Below are positions 33,627 through 43,434 of a stretch of 64,000 bases of DNA, in pieces. The notes under the pieces were generated by a model, which was not told the origin of the DNA, did not search any database, and saw nothing but the letters and a program-made list of their open reading frames with translations. The translations under genes were made by a program, and so were the position numbers. Every line of letters begins with the position of its first letter. The stretch's first letter is position 1. Source of the stretch: Pseudomonadota bacterium (GTDB taxonomy: Bacteria > Pseudomonadota > Gammaproteobacteria > JAKAQQ01); contig JAJZYM010000003.1 of assembly GCA_021798115.1 (NCBI GenBank), positions 61,679 through 125,678 of the forward strand. Direction: 5' to 3'.

Positions 33627-35188
33627 CGGGTGAGATCCGCGAAGCCGTCGAACGACGGCGGACGCTTGCCATCGTCTCGCACCCCGACGCCGGGAAGACG
33701 ACCCTGACGGAGCACCTGCTGCTGGCCGCGGGGGCGATCCAGCTCGCCGGGGCCGTGAAGGGACGACGCGCGGCGCGTGCCGCACGTTCCGACTGGATGG
33801 CGCTCGAACGCGAGCGGGGGATTTCGGTCGCCACCTCGGTCATGCAGTTTCCCCACGCCGGGGCCGTCGTCAATCTGCTCGACACCCCGGGGCACGAAGA
33901 TTTCTCCGAGGACACCTACCGCACCCTGACGGCCGTCGATTCCGTTCTCATGGTGCTCGACGCGGCCAAGGGTGTCGAGCCGCGCACCCTCGAACTCATG
34001 CGCATCGTTCGCGAGCGGGCCCTTCCGGTTCTGACCTTCGTCAACAAGATGGACCGCGACGCCCGACCGCCGCTCGAACTCGTGGACGAAATCCACGACA
34101 AACTCGGGCTCGAACCCGCCCCCCTCGTCTGGCCGGTGGGGAGCGGACAGGGATTCCGCGGTGTGATCGACCGGGCGGACGGGCAATTCGAGGCCTTCAC
34201 CACCGCGGGGCGAGGGGCGCGCAGCCCGGATGCGTTTGCCGGGTTCTCGCCGGCCGAGCGGCGGGCGCTCGAAGAGGAGATCGCCCTCGTCGACGAGGCG
34301 ACACCGCCTTTCGACACCGGTCCCTACCGGTTGGGGACGCGGACGGGGATCCTGTTCGGGTCTGCGCTCCACGGCTTCGGGGTGCAGCGCCTCCTCGATC
34401 TCGTCGTTCGGGTCGCGCCCCCGCCCGGTTCGCGGGCGGCTCGGGAGCGGACCGTGCAGCCCGAGGAGGAGCGGGCGAGCGGCTTCGTCTTCAAGATTCA
34501 CGCGAACATGGATCCCCGCCACCACGATCGGGTGGTCTTCGTCCGTCTGTGCTCGGGCCGCTACGAGCCCGGCGGGCGCTTGCGTCACGTCGATCGGGGG
34601 CGCAGCTTCGTGCCGAACGATCTTCTGGTGTTCCTCGGTCAGGAGCGCGAGCGGGCCCAGGCGGCCTACGCGGGCGACGTCATCGGGTTTTCGACACACG
34701 GAGGCATCGAGATCGGCGACACTTTCAGCGAAGGCGAGGACCTTCACTTCCGGGGGATTCCGAACTTTGCGCCCACGATTTTCCGTCGTCTCATCGTCCG
34801 CGACCCGCTGCGCAGCAAGGCGCTTCTGCGCGGGATCGGCGAGCTCGCCGAGGAAGGGGCCGTGCAATTCTTCCGCCCCCTTCACGGCCACGAGGTGATT
34901 TTGGGCGCCGTCGGCCCGCTTCAGTTCGATGTCGTGGCCTACCGCCTCGAAAACGAGTACGGGGTCCCGGTGTCGACCGAAGGGGCCGGCGTCGCCATCG
35001 CCCGCTGGGTGGAGGGGGCGCCCGATGCCCTGGCCGCGCTCGAGGAGGCGGCGGCCCCGCACCTCGCGCGCGACGGTCTTGGGGCGCTCGTCTACCTCGC
35101 GCCGCACCGGATCCACATGGACCTCGTCGTCGAGCGTCACCCCCGTCTGCGCTTCCTCGCCAGCCGCGAGCGCAAGGAGTCGACGTGA
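33623..35188 (+). CDS. prfC: Peptide chain release factor 3
   Basis: This 521-residue translational GTPase recycles RF1/RF2. G1 is SHPDAGKTTLTEHLLL (about 19-34), G3 DTPGHEDFSEDTYRTL, and G4 NKMDRD. A Ser-Asp-Trp switch (ARSDWMALERERGISVATSVM) is the hallmark of RF3 against EF-G. The remaining part contains domain 2 (RASGFVFKIHANMDPRHHDR) and domain 3 (LGAVGPLQFDVVAYRLENEYGV). Full family length. The start at 33623 is set by the overlap with ctaG; the UMF1 start overlaps its stop. Confidence 0.96.
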   Translation: MTGEIREAVERRRTLAIVSHPDAGKTTLTEHLLLAAGAIQLAGAVKGRRAARAARSDWMALERERGISVATSVMQFPHAGAVVNLLDTPGHEDFSEDTYRTLTAVDSVLMVLDAAKGVEPRTLELMRIVRERALPVLTFVNKMDRDARPPLELVDEIHDKLGLEPAPLVWPVGSGQGFRGVIDRADGQFEAFTTAGRGARSPDAFAGFSPAERRALEEEIALVDEATPPFDTGPYRLGTRTGILFGSALHGFGVQRLLDLVVRVAPPPGSRAARERTVQPEEERASGFVFKIHANMDPRHHDRVVFVRLCSGRYEPGGRLRHVDRGRSFVPNDLLVFLGQERERAQAAYAGDVIGFSTHGGIEIGDTFSEGEDLHFRGIPNFAPTIFRRLIVRDPLRSKALLRGIGELAEEGAVQFFRPLHGHEVILGAVGPLQFDVVAYRLENEYGVPVSTEGAGVAIARWVEGAPDALAALEEAAAPHLARDGLGALVYLAPHRIHMDLVVERHPRLRFLASRERKEST

Positions 35189-36462
35189 CGGGCGTGGGAG
35201 GGCCGTCCGCGCGTCCCGCCTGGCGCTGGCTTCTCTACGACGCGGCGGAATCGGCTTTTGCGACGACCGTCATGGCCGGTTTCTTCCCGGTCTTCCTCGT
35301 TCACGTCTGGGGTCGGGGGGTCACGCCCGCGACGGATCTCGCCGATCTCGGGCTCGCCGCGTCGGCCGCGGCCCTCTTGGTGGCGTTCCTGGCTCCCCTC
35401 GCCGGAGCGATGGCCGACGCCCGTTCGGCCCGCAGCCGGTTCCTCGCCGCAGGGGTCGTTCTCGGTGTCGGTGCGACGGCCGCGCTCGCGTTTCTTCCCG
35501 CCGGAGCGTTGACGGGATCGCTCGCGCTCTACGGTCTCGCGGCCGTGGGGTATTCCGCCGCGAACGTCTTCTACAACGCGCTTCTTCCGCACGCCGTGGG
35601 CCCGGAGGCGTTCACCCGCGTCTCGACCTACGCATACGCCGCGGGCTATCTGGCCGGAGGGACGCTCTTTGCGGCCGAGATCGTGGTGGCCACGCACCCC
35701 GCACTCTTTGGGCTCGGGAGCCCGGCGGCCGTGCGGATCGTGGTCCTCGGTAGTGTCGCCGTCTGGTGGGCGGGACTCTCGCTGCCGCTCCTCGTGCGGA
35801 CGCCCGAGGCGAGACCCTCCGGGCCCTCCGCGGCCGCGCTCGTGGCCGAAGGCTGGACGCGCCTTCGGCGGACGTTCCGCGAGGTGCGCCGCCACCGCAC
35901 GGTCGTGCTCTTCCTCCTCGCCTACTGGTGCTACATCGACGGCGTGAACACGATCATCCGTCTTGCCGTCAGTTACGGTCTCGCGTTGGGTTTTCCGTCG
36001 GCGAGCCTGGTCGAGGCCCTTCTTCTCACCCAGGCGGTGGCCTTCCCCTCGGCGGTGCTCTACGCCCGTCTTGGCGAACGCTGGGGGCTTCGCCGCGGCC
36101 TTCTCCTCGCGATCGGCGTCTACGCTCTCGCGACGCTGGCCGCGGCCTGGATGCACACCGTGACGGAGTTCTTCGTTCTGGCCGCCACCGTGGGCCTGGT
36201 CCAGGGCGGCATCCAGGGTCTCTCGCGGGCTTACTACGGAAGGCTCATCCCGCGTGGACGCTCGGCGGAGTTCTTCGGCTTCTACGGGGTGGTCGGGAAG
36301 TTCTCGGCGGTGGTCGGTCCGCTCCTCGTCGCCGCCACCGAATTCGTGAGCGGTTCGGCGCGCGGGGCGATTGCCACCGTCGTTCTTCTGTTCCTGGCCG
36401 GAGCGGTCCTGCTCTTCAGGGTCCCGGCCGACGCCGAGTTGGCCCTGCCTCCGGCGGACTGA
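35185..36462 (+). CDS. UMF1-family MFS transporter (Atg22-like)
   Basis: This 425-residue transporter has about 12 helices. The first segment WLLYDAAESAFATTVMAGFFPVF is a variant of the YDWANSAFATTV signature of the UMF1/Atg22 MFS group. Later landmarks are YSAANVFYNALLPH and LVQGGIQGLSRAYYGRLIP. Eukaryotic Atg22 exports amino acids from vacuoles; bacterial roles are unknown. The GTG overlaps prfC (GTGA), so both are probably cotranscribed with ctaG. Its end overlaps tgpA on the other strand by 47 bases. Confidence 0.86.
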   Translation: MTGVGGPSARPAWRWLLYDAAESAFATTVMAGFFPVFLVHVWGRGVTPATDLADLGLAASAAALLVAFLAPLAGAMADARSARSRFLAAGVVLGVGATAALAFLPAGALTGSLALYGLAAVGYSAANVFYNALLPHAVGPEAFTRVSTYAYAAGYLAGGTLFAAEIVVATHPALFGLGSPAAVRIVVLGSVAVWWAGLSLPLLVRTPEARPSGPSAAALVAEGWTRLRRTFREVRRHRTVVLFLLAYWCYIDGVNTIIRLAVSYGLALGFPSASLVEALLLTQAVAFPSAVLYARLGERWGLRRGLLLAIGVYALATLAAAWMHTVTEFFVLAATVGLVQGGIQGLSRAYYGRLIPRGRSAEFFGFYGVVGKFSAVVGPLLVAATEFVSGSARGAIATVVLLFLAGAVLLFRVPADAELALPPAD

Positions 36463-38536
36463 GCGAGATCCGGGCGAGGCGCGCGCGAAGGGCGCGGAGC
36501 GTCTTGCGGTAACGGCGCAGCTCCAGCGGTCCGGACCCGGGTTCGTAGAGAACACGCCCGCGACGGCGGGCGAGGGTGAGGAGCCGCCGGCCGAGGGCGG
36601 GGTGGCTCTGGGCGATCCGGCCCGCGAACTCGAGCGCCGTTTCGCCCGGGGCAATCGCCGGGGGATAGAGGGCGCCGAGACGGCGGAGAAGACGCTCCCA
36701 GTCCCGCTCGCCGCGGGCGCCGCGGCGGCGCTTGTTCTCGAGGAGCACGAGCCCCCAGAGGACAAGCGGCGGCACGACGAGGACCCCGATCAGGAGGGGA
36801 AGCCAGGAACGCCAGCCCTGGATCCTCCAACCCAAACGACGGAGAAACGCGCGCTGCAACCGCGGTCCGTAGCCGAGCACGTCGCGATTCCAGACGGCTC
36901 CGATCCGGCGCCAGAAATCGCCGACGTGCGTGAGCCAGCGACTCTCCCGCACATCGAAGCCCCCGACCGTGTAACCGCCCGTGAGGAGGCTCAGTGCCCG
37001 AAGCGAGATGCGGCTTCGGGCGATGGCGGCCGTCGGGTCCACACGGCGCCAGGCCCCCCGGATCCAGACCTCGTCCCAGGCGTGGGCGTCCGCTCCGTTG
37101 AAGACGACCCGCCCGTTGAGAGGATCGTAACGGCCTCCGAGGTAGCCGCTCACGACACGTGTGGGAACACCCGCCGCCCGGAGGAGGACCGCAAAGGCCG
37201 TGGCGTAGTCGGTGCAGAACCCCCGGCGGGTGCGGAAGAGAAACATGTCAACGGCGTTGCGTCCGTGGAGCGGCGGAGGATGAAGCGTGTAGTAGAAGGG
37301 TTCGTCGTGAAAATACCGGAGCACGCGTTCGACGAGAGCCGAGGGCCGCGGATTCCGCCGCCGCCAGCGCTGAGCGAGACGGCGGGCGCGGCGATCGACG
37401 CCCGGGGGCAACTCGAGGTCACGGGCCCGCGCCCGTGCGCTCAGCCGGGGGGCCGGGCGCGGTCCCCTGAGCGCGACGAGGCTGTAGTGAAAACTCCGCC
37501 GAAGCGGCCGCCGGGCCCGGAGTGTGCCGGCCCGCGTGAGCCAGGCTCCTTCGGGAACGGTGAGCGGGCGGCCGAGGACGGCGAGCGCCGAGCGTCCGTC
37601 GGGACGGAGAACCACCCGGTAGGCGACCCGCATGCCCTTCGCACCGTCTTCGGCGACGGGGGGCGCGGGTTCGAGCGTGCGGCGCGAGGGCCGCCACCCC
37701 TCGCCGTCGAAGCGGTCGAAGACGTAGACGCGGAAATAGCGCTGGTCGGTGGGGGGACGGAGATGCGCGAAGCGCACGGTCATGACCGTGCGCCGCGAGA
37801 CGGTGAGCCGGCCGATGCCGCCGAGCCGGAGGTTGGGGGAAAGGCCGCTCACCCAGGCGTGACGCCGTCCCCAGCCCCACAGGGGACCGTGAACGCGGGG
37901 GATGAAGACGAAGAGCGCGAGCGCCCAGGGAAGAGCCCAGGCGAGGAGGCCGAGTGCGGGTCGAAGTCCGGAACGGGCGGAGCCGAGCGGGCCCTCGCCG
38001 CGCGGCGGTCCGCTCGTTGTCCCGCTTCCCATCCAGGTGGCGAGGAAGAGGATGAAAACCGCCGCCACGTAGGCTACCGCCGTCAGCTGCTGGCCGAAAA
38101 AAAGATCGGTGGCGAGGAGGAACACGGTGAGGAGGAGCACCGTGTTGAGGTCGCGTTCGTGGCGTGTCTCGAGAAGTTTGAGCCCGACCAGGCAGAGAAG
38201 AAGACTTCCTCCGGCGCGAAGCCCGTTGATGGTGCCGTAGTGGAGGAAGGTGCCGGCAAAGGCGGCGGCGGAGAGAGCGAGAAGCAAAGCCAGCGGAGGT
38301 CGCCGGCCACGCGGCCCGCGGACGAGGGCCACCAGCACCAAAAGGCCGGCCAGGGGTGTGATCCACGGAACGAAATCGTCGACCGCCACCGGCAAGGCGG
38401 CCAGGACGAGGATCGCGGCGGAGAGGAGGAAACGACGCCGCTCGAGGGGGCGTCCGTCCCGCGGTGCCTTCCGCGGCCTCCGTGGCAGGGCCCCCGACCC
38501 CACCTCAGGCGACGCCGGCCCGGGTTCAGGGATCAT
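36416..38536 (-). CDS. Transglutaminase-like membrane protein, TgpA family
   Basis: This 706-residue protein has six N-terminal membrane helices (about 35-205), a periplasmic beta-rich region (VSRRTVMTVRFAHLRPP), then a transglutaminase domain (about 430-510) with the catalytic Cys in RRGFCTDYATAFAVLLRAAG, His in NGADAHAWDEVW and Asp in VDPTAA. One more helix lies near residue 580 before a cytoplasmic tail. TgpA of Pseudomonas is an essential inner-membrane enzyme of unknown substrate. The gene closes moxR-DUF58-tgpA, the usual order. Its ATG lies 11 bases inside the DUF58 end. Confidence 0.9.
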   Translation of the reverse strand: MIPEPGPASPEVGSGALPRRPRKAPRDGRPLERRRFLLSAAILVLAALPVAVDDFVPWITPLAGLLVLVALVRGPRGRRPPLALLLALSAAAFAGTFLHYGTINGLRAGGSLLLCLVGLKLLETRHERDLNTVLLLTVFLLATDLFFGQQLTAVAYVAAVFILFLATWMGSGTTSGPPRGEGPLGSARSGLRPALGLLAWALPWALALFVFIPRVHGPLWGWGRRHAWVSGLSPNLRLGGIGRLTVSRRTVMTVRFAHLRPPTDQRYFRVYVFDRFDGEGWRPSRRTLEPAPPVAEDGAKGMRVAYRVVLRPDGRSALAVLGRPLTVPEGAWLTRAGTLRARRPLRRSFHYSLVALRGPRPAPRLSARARARDLELPPGVDRRARRLAQRWRRRNPRPSALVERVLRYFHDEPFYYTLHPPPLHGRNAVDMFLFRTRRGFCTDYATAFAVLLRAAGVPTRVVSGYLGGRYDPLNGRVVFNGADAHAWDEVWIRGAWRRVDPTAAIARSRISLRALSLLTGGYTVGGFDVRESRWLTHVGDFWRRIGAVWNRDVLGYGPRLQRAFLRRLGWRIQGWRSWLPLLIGVLVVPPLVLWGLVLLENKRRRGARGERDWERLLRRLGALYPPAIAPGETALEFAGRIAQSHPALGRRLLTLARRRGRVLYEPGSGPLELRRYRKTLRALRARLARISLSPPEAGPTRRRPGP

Positions 38537-39446
38537 GAAGGGCCAGGGCCTCGAGACAGGCGCGAAGATGCGCCTCGCCCCGGTTCGGGGCGATCGTGAC
38601 GGAGGGGAGGGCCAGCCCGTAGGGCGCCCCCTCCCGCTCGGCTTCCAGCACCCAACGGCAGAGGATCGAGAGGCGATGTTCCATTCGTTCTCTTCCCGCT
38701 CCTCGAGCCCACGCATCGGTCTCTTCCCAGCGCAGCACGAGTTCGGGTGACGGGGGCGGTTCGTATGTGCGCACGAGGAGCTCGCGCCGGCGGGCGTAGA
38801 CCCGCCACGCGACGCGGCGGGGGGGATCCCCGCTCCGCCACGGCCGGAGTTCGCGGAAGTCTTCACTCTCCTCGTGGTCTCGCCACGGAGGAAGGGCGGA
38901 GGGGGGGCGCCACGGACCGTCCGTGGCCGGGGCGGGGGCGACGATCGCTTCCCGCCCGCTTGGAGCTCCGCACCAGGCGTGGAAGAGTCCGAGCGGACGT
39001 TCGCACGAGAGGCGCCAGGGCGGGACCGGGACCCGCCCGCGGCGCGCGGGCACGAACGAGAGTGCGACCGCCTGTGTCTCGCCCACGGTCGGTCGCGGGA
39101 CGTCGGTCCGTTCCCTCCCGCGGAAGGCCACGGCGAGGAGGGTCGGCGGCCGGAAACGGGTTGCGCGAAGTCTCACGCCGACGGCGAGAGGACGGCCGAC
39201 GAAGCCCACGGGAGGGGGATCGATCTCGATTTCGAGGCCGCTCAGGCTCCGTTCGCAGCGGATCATCGCAAGCCAGGCGAGAGCGGCGAGGACGAAGGTC
39301 AGCAGGAGCGCCATGTTGTCGCTGTAGTTCACCGCGCCGAGGAAGATCAGGAACACGACCAGCGCGTACGCGAGACCGAAACGCGTGGGAAGGATGTAGC
39401 GCCGGTTCGGGCGCGGAAAGCCAAGACGCTCTGCGAGCGTGTTCAC
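38526..39446 (-). CDS. DUF58 domain protein
   Basis: This 306-residue protein has two membrane helices near the N-terminus (FGLAYALVVFLIFLGAVNY and MALLLTFVLAALAWLAMIR) and the DUF58 signature FRELRPWRSGDPPRRVAWRVYARRRELLVRTYE near residues 200-232. In DUF58 families a von Willebrand-like fold often follows MoxR ATPases and may act in assembly of enzymes or wall-modifying complexes. The GTG at 39446 overlaps the moxR stop. The gene links moxR to tgpA. Confidence 0.87.
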   Translation of the reverse strand: MNTLAERLGFPRPNRRYILPTRFGLAYALVVFLIFLGAVNYSDNMALLLTFVLAALAWLAMIRCERSLSGLEIEIDPPPVGFVGRPLAVGVRLRATRFRPPTLLAVAFRGRERTDVPRPTVGETQAVALSFVPARRGRVPVPPWRLSCERPLGLFHAWCGAPSGREAIVAPAPATDGPWRPPSALPPWRDHEESEDFRELRPWRSGDPPRRVAWRVYARRRELLVRTYEPPPSPELVLRWEETDAWARGAGRERMEHRLSILCRWVLEAEREGAPYGLALPSVTIAPNRGEAHLRACLEALALHDP

Positions 39447-40396
39447 CGGGCGGTCGTGGTCTCGAGAAGGGCGGTGAGCTCCGCCGCCGTCGAGGCGACG
39501 CCCGCACGGCCCAGGCGGTGGGCGGCCACGGCGACGAAGACGGCCTTGACATCGTCCGGCCACGGCGCGCCCCGGCCGTTGAGGAAGGCGTGGGCGCGGG
39601 CGGCCGCGACGAGCGCGCGGCCGGCGCGCGGCGAGAGTCCGGGGGCGAGCGAAGGGGCGTTCCGCGTGCGGGCGATCAGCCGCGCGACGTAGTCGAGAAG
39701 CGCGTCCGAAACCGTCATGGCGCGCACCGCCGCCTGCGCCGCCGTCAAGGTCTCGGCGTCGGTGCACGGCGGCGTGCGCAGGAGTCGTTCGCGCGGATCC
39801 TCCCCCCCCCAGAGATCCTTTTCCCGCTCGACGTCGGGATAGCCGAGTTCGAGGCGCAGGAGAAAACGGTCGAGCTGCGATTCGGGCAGCGGGTACGTGC
39901 CGGTTTGATCCCCGGGATTCTGGGTGGCGACGACGACGAAGGGACGGGGGAGAGGGTGCGTGACTCCATCGACGCTCACCTGACGCTCGTCCATGACCTC
40001 GAGGAGCGCGCTCTGCGTGCGGGGGGGCGCACGGTTGATCTCGTCGGCCAGGAGAAAAGGCGTGAAGACCGGTCCGGGCACAAAACGGAACGTCCCTCCC
40101 GCGCTGTCGTAGACCTGGGAGCCCATGATGTCCGCCGGAAGAAGGTCGCTCGTGAACTGGACACGCCGGAAACCGAGACCGAGGAGGTGCGCGAGGGTCG
40201 AGGCGAGGAGGGTCTTGCCGGTTCCCGGGTGGTCCTCGAGAAGGAGATGGCCATCGGCCAGGACGCCGGCGAGAGCGAGGGTCACGACCGTGCGTTGGCC
40301 GTAGAAGATCCCGTCGGCCTCGTCGAGAAGCCCACGGAAGAGACGCACGAGGTCGGCCGTGGACCGACGAGAAGCGGGCGTGGGTTCGGCGCTCAT
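39443..40396 (-). CDS. MoxR-family AAA+ ATPase
   Basis: This 317-residue protein has Walker A DHPGTGKTLLA (about 55-65), sensor FLLADEINRAPPRTQSALLEVMDERQVS (Walker B within) and VVATQNPGDQTGTYPLPESQLDRFLLRL, all hallmarks of MoxR. MoxR ATPases are chaperone-like and typically act with DUF58 and vWA partners. The operon order moxR-DUF58-tgpA matches a conserved proteobacterial cluster linked to envelope or stress functions. A run of nine G residues on the coding strand encodes WGGE (39803-39811). Confidence 0.92.
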   Translation of the reverse strand: MSAEPTPASRRSTADLVRLFRGLLDEADGIFYGQRTVVTLALAGVLADGHLLLEDHPGTGKTLLASTLAHLLGLGFRRVQFTSDLLPADIMGSQVYDSAGGTFRFVPGPVFTPFLLADEINRAPPRTQSALLEVMDERQVSVDGVTHPLPRPFVVVATQNPGDQTGTYPLPESQLDRFLLRLELGYPDVEREKDLWGGEDPRERLLRTPPCTDAETLTAAQAAVRAMTVSDALLDYVARLIARTRNAPSLAPGLSPRAGRALVAAARAHAFLNGRGAPWPDDVKAVFVAVAAHRLGRAGVASTAAELTALLETTTAR

Positions 40397-40422
40397 CGGG
40401 GGATCCTCGGGAAAACAGGTCC

Positions 40423-40428
40423 ATTATC
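40423..40428 (-). promoter_or_regulatory. Candidate -10 element for the moxR operon
   Basis: On the minus strand this reads GATAAT, 27 bases upstream of the moxR ATG. No clear -35 hexamer is seen. Confidence 0.3.
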
Positions 40429-40475
40429 GGCGGGAGCCGCGCTCGACGCCAGTCCGTGCGGCGGGCGCGATCGGC

Positions 40476-40481
40476 TACCAT
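40476..40481 (+). promoter_or_regulatory. Candidate -10 element for mrp
   Basis: TACCAT lies 47 bases upstream of the mrp GTG in the moxR/mrp divergent spacer, giving a leader of about 40 bases. The -35 region is not convincing. Confidence 0.28.
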
Positions 40482-40527
40482 GAACGCGTGAGCGGCGGTG
40501 CGCACACGACTCTGAGGAACCAACTCC

Positions 40528-41606
40528 GTGACGGTGGATCTTCCATCCCTTCTCGAGGGGCTCCATGATCCGCGGAGCGGTCGCCCCCTGTCTCGCGTGG
40601 CCGAGCTCAGAGCGGGACCCGAGGGGCCCCGCCCCTCGTTCACGCTCGTCTTCCGCTATCCGATCGGGGGGGAGGGATCGGACGAGCAGCGCAGCGCTCT
40701 TGCGTCTTCTCTCGCCCAACGTCTCGGGGTCGCTTCGGTCGAGCTCGAGACGCGTTTCGAAGCTCGTCCGACCCTGGTGCCGGGCGAGCACACCGGACTT
40801 GGGGAGGTCGCCCATCTCGTGGCCGTCTCCTCGGCCAAGGGCGGTGTCGGAAAATCGACCCTCACCTACAACCTCGCGCTTTCGCTCGCCGGCCTCGGCG
40901 CTCGGGTGGGCGTGCTTGATGCGGACATTTACGGTCCGAGCCTCGCCCGCCTCGCGGGCCTCGCGGAAGCCCGGGCCCGCAGCCGCGACGGCCGTCGCCT
41001 CGATCCCCTCGAGGCGCACGGGCTCAAGGTGATGAGCGTCGCCTTTCTTGTGCCCGACGACACCGCCGTGGCCTGGCGCGGACCCATGGTGACCCAGGCC
41101 CTCCAGCAGCTCCTTCTCCAGACCGACTGGCCGCCGCTCGACTATCTTCTGGTCGACATGCCTCCCGGAACGGGCGACATCCATCTCACGCTGGCCCAGA
41201 GGATCGCCGTCTCCGGCGTCGTGATCGTGACCACCCCCCAGGACGTGGCCGTCATGGACGCGCGCCGCGGACTTCGCCTCTTCGAGACGATGCGCGTCCC
41301 CGTCCTCGGCGTCCTCGAGAACATGGCGGGCTACCGTTGCCCGCACTGCGGACACGAGGAGGAGCTTTTCGGCCGGGGGGGCGGCGAAGCGCTTGCGCGG
41401 GCGTGCGCTGTCCCGTACCTCGGATCTCTTCCTTTCGATCCGGCGCTCGTCGGGGCCAGCGATCGCGGTCGGCCGATCGTTCTCGACGAGCCCCGGGGCG
41501 CCCTGGCGCGGCGTTTCCGCGCCGTCGCCCTGCAGCTCGCCGCCGAGCTCGCCGCTCTCAATCCCGAGGATCTGGCGCCGCCCGAAATCGTGACGGAGGA
41601 AAGCTG

Positions 41607-41607
<1 letters not shown>
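40528..41607 (+). CDS. mrp: Iron-sulfur cluster carrier protein Mrp/ApbC
   Basis: This 359-residue protein has an N-terminal MIP18/DUF59-like domain (about 1-85) and a MinD/Nbp35-type P-loop ATPase. The deviant Walker A is [30 protein letters not shown] and [13 protein letters not shown] follow. The CPHC pair in [19 protein letters not shown] is the bridging 4Fe-4S site. It transfers clusters to target proteins. GTG start with GAGGA nine bases upstream. It overlaps dcd by one base (TGATG). The order mrp-dcd is common in gammaproteobacteria. Confidence 0.94.
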
Positions 41608-42170
<563 letters not shown>

Positions 42171-42174
42171 GACG

Positions 42175-42645
42175 ATGCGCTCCCGCCGGCTTTTCCCCTT
42201 TGTCCTTGTGCTTCTGCCCGTGCTCCTGGCCGCCTGCGGGCGGCCCGACGCGCTGGTCCGCCGCCACCGCGAGACCGCACGCCTTCGCGGGGCCGACCAG
42301 CGTTTTGCCCGGTTGGCCGACAAACGTGGGGCCCGCGCGGCCTTTGCACGCTTTCTCGCGCCGCACGCGGTGTTCGACCCCGAGGGGGCCGCGCCCCTGA
42401 GCGGCCGCCGGGCCATCCTTCAGGCTCTCCCGGGCCGTCGTGGGCCGCGTCTCGAATGGACACCCGAGAGCGCCTGGGTGTCTCGCCACGACACCTCCGG
42501 TGCGACGAGCGGTGTCTTCGAGGTGAGCGTCCACCGCCGCTCCGGCACTGTCGTTCGTTACGGCGATTACCTGGCGCTTTGGGTGCGGCGCGACGGGCAC
42601 TGGCGCGTGCGCGAGATCATGCAGAATCTTCGTCCTGGTCCCTGA
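42175..42645 (+). CDS. Lipoprotein with SnoaL/DUF4440-like domain
   Basis: This 156-residue protein has a lipoprotein signal ending VLLPVLLAACG (Cys at about residue 19). The remainder looks like a cone-shaped NTF2/SnoaL fold: RFARLADKRGARAAFARFLAPHAVFDP, GRRAILQALPG, then GDYLALWVRRDGHWRVREIMQN. Exported DUF4440-like proteins are usually of unknown function. It begins four bases after the dcd stop; the last 29 bases overlap dedA on the other strand. Confidence 0.7.
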   Translation: MRSRRLFPFVLVLLPVLLAACGRPDALVRRHRETARLRGADQRFARLADKRGARAAFARFLAPHAVFDPEGAAPLSGRRAILQALPGRRGPRLEWTPESAWVSRHDTSGATSGVFEVSVHRRSGTVVRYGDYLALWVRRDGHWRVREIMQNLRPGP

Positions 42646-43309
42646 CTTGCCGGGTGTCCGGGGCCGCGGCGGCCGTTGGGTGCGACCGCCGGTGCCGCAG
42701 CACTTTGATGCCGACGGGGACCAGCGAGGCGAACACCAGGAGGAGCACGGCAAGGAGGAAGTTCTGGCGCACGACGGGCAGATTGCCAAAGTAGTAGCCC
42801 GCTCCGGTGACAAGCCCGATCCACAGAAGAGCGCCCGCCACGTTGTAGATCATGAAGCGCGTGAGATCCATGCGGCCGACGCCGGCGACGAAGGGGGTGA
42901 ACGTCCGCGCGATGGGCACCAGCCGCGCGATCACCACGGTCTTGCCGCCGTGGCGTTGAAAAAACGCGTGCGTCCATGCGAGATACTCCGGGCGGAACCA
43001 GCGCGAGCTTGTGCGGCGGAAGACGCGCGGCCCGGTGTAGCGTCCGGTGACGTAGTTGAGGAGGTTGCCGGCCACGGCGGCGACGGCGCTGGTTGCGATC
43101 ACGCCCGTGAGACCAAGCGTGCCCTGGGCGGCCAGTGTCCCGGCCAGGAAAAGCAGCGTGTCGCCCGGGAGGAGAGGCAGCAGCAGGATCCCGCACTCGA
43201 CGAAGATGAAGGAGCCGAGAATGCCGTAGGCGAGAAGGTGGTTTTCGTGAACCAGAGCGCCGAAACTGCGGCGGTAGTGGAAAAGGGTGTAGAGGAGACT
43301 GGCGATCAT
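42617..43309 (-). CDS. DedA family membrane protein
   Basis: This 230-residue protein matches DedA/SNARE-associated (VTT) proteins. The N-terminal membrane segment is FVECGILLLPLLPGDTLLFLAG. Next come GNLLNYVTGRYTGPRVFRR, HGGKTVVIARLVPIARTFTPFVAGVGRMD with the conserved Arg, and the C-terminal helix. DedA proteins have been linked to undecaprenyl phosphate or phospholipid translocation and to membrane potential. Standing alone on the minus strand, it is divergent from ribBA. Confidence 0.93.
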   Translation of the reverse strand: MIASLLYTLFHYRRSFGALVHENHLLAYGILGSFIFVECGILLLPLLPGDTLLFLAGTLAAQGTLGLTGVIATSAVAAVAGNLLNYVTGRYTGPRVFRRTSSRWFRPEYLAWTHAFFQRHGGKTVVIARLVPIARTFTPFVAGVGRMDLTRFMIYNVAGALLWIGLVTGAGYYFGNLPVVRQNFLLAVLLLVFASLVPVGIKVLRHRRSHPTAAAAPDTRQVRDQDEDSA

Positions 43310-43385
43310 GGGGCGGGAGGCTTTGCGGCCTTCAAGTGTAGCCCACGGTCACGGCCGGGGCCGCGATGCTCCTCACCCGATCGGC

Positions 43386-43391
43386 GATAAT
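43386..43391 (+). promoter_or_regulatory. Candidate -10 element for the ribBA operon
   Basis: GATAAT lies 44 bases upstream of the ATG at 43435, giving a leader of about 37 bases. This leaves no room for a full FMN riboswitch, and none is seen. The position also argues against an upstream in-frame ATG at 43366. Confidence 0.33.
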
Positions 43392-43434
43392 CTCTCTCGC
43401 CGTAACGACGCCTTTCGCCGGGGAAACACCTGTC

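Noticed and set aside
43310..43434. FMN riboswitch upstream of ribBA
   Set aside because: The spacer is only 125 bases, the likely -10 box is at 43386, and none of the conserved FMN-aptamer segments is recognisable.
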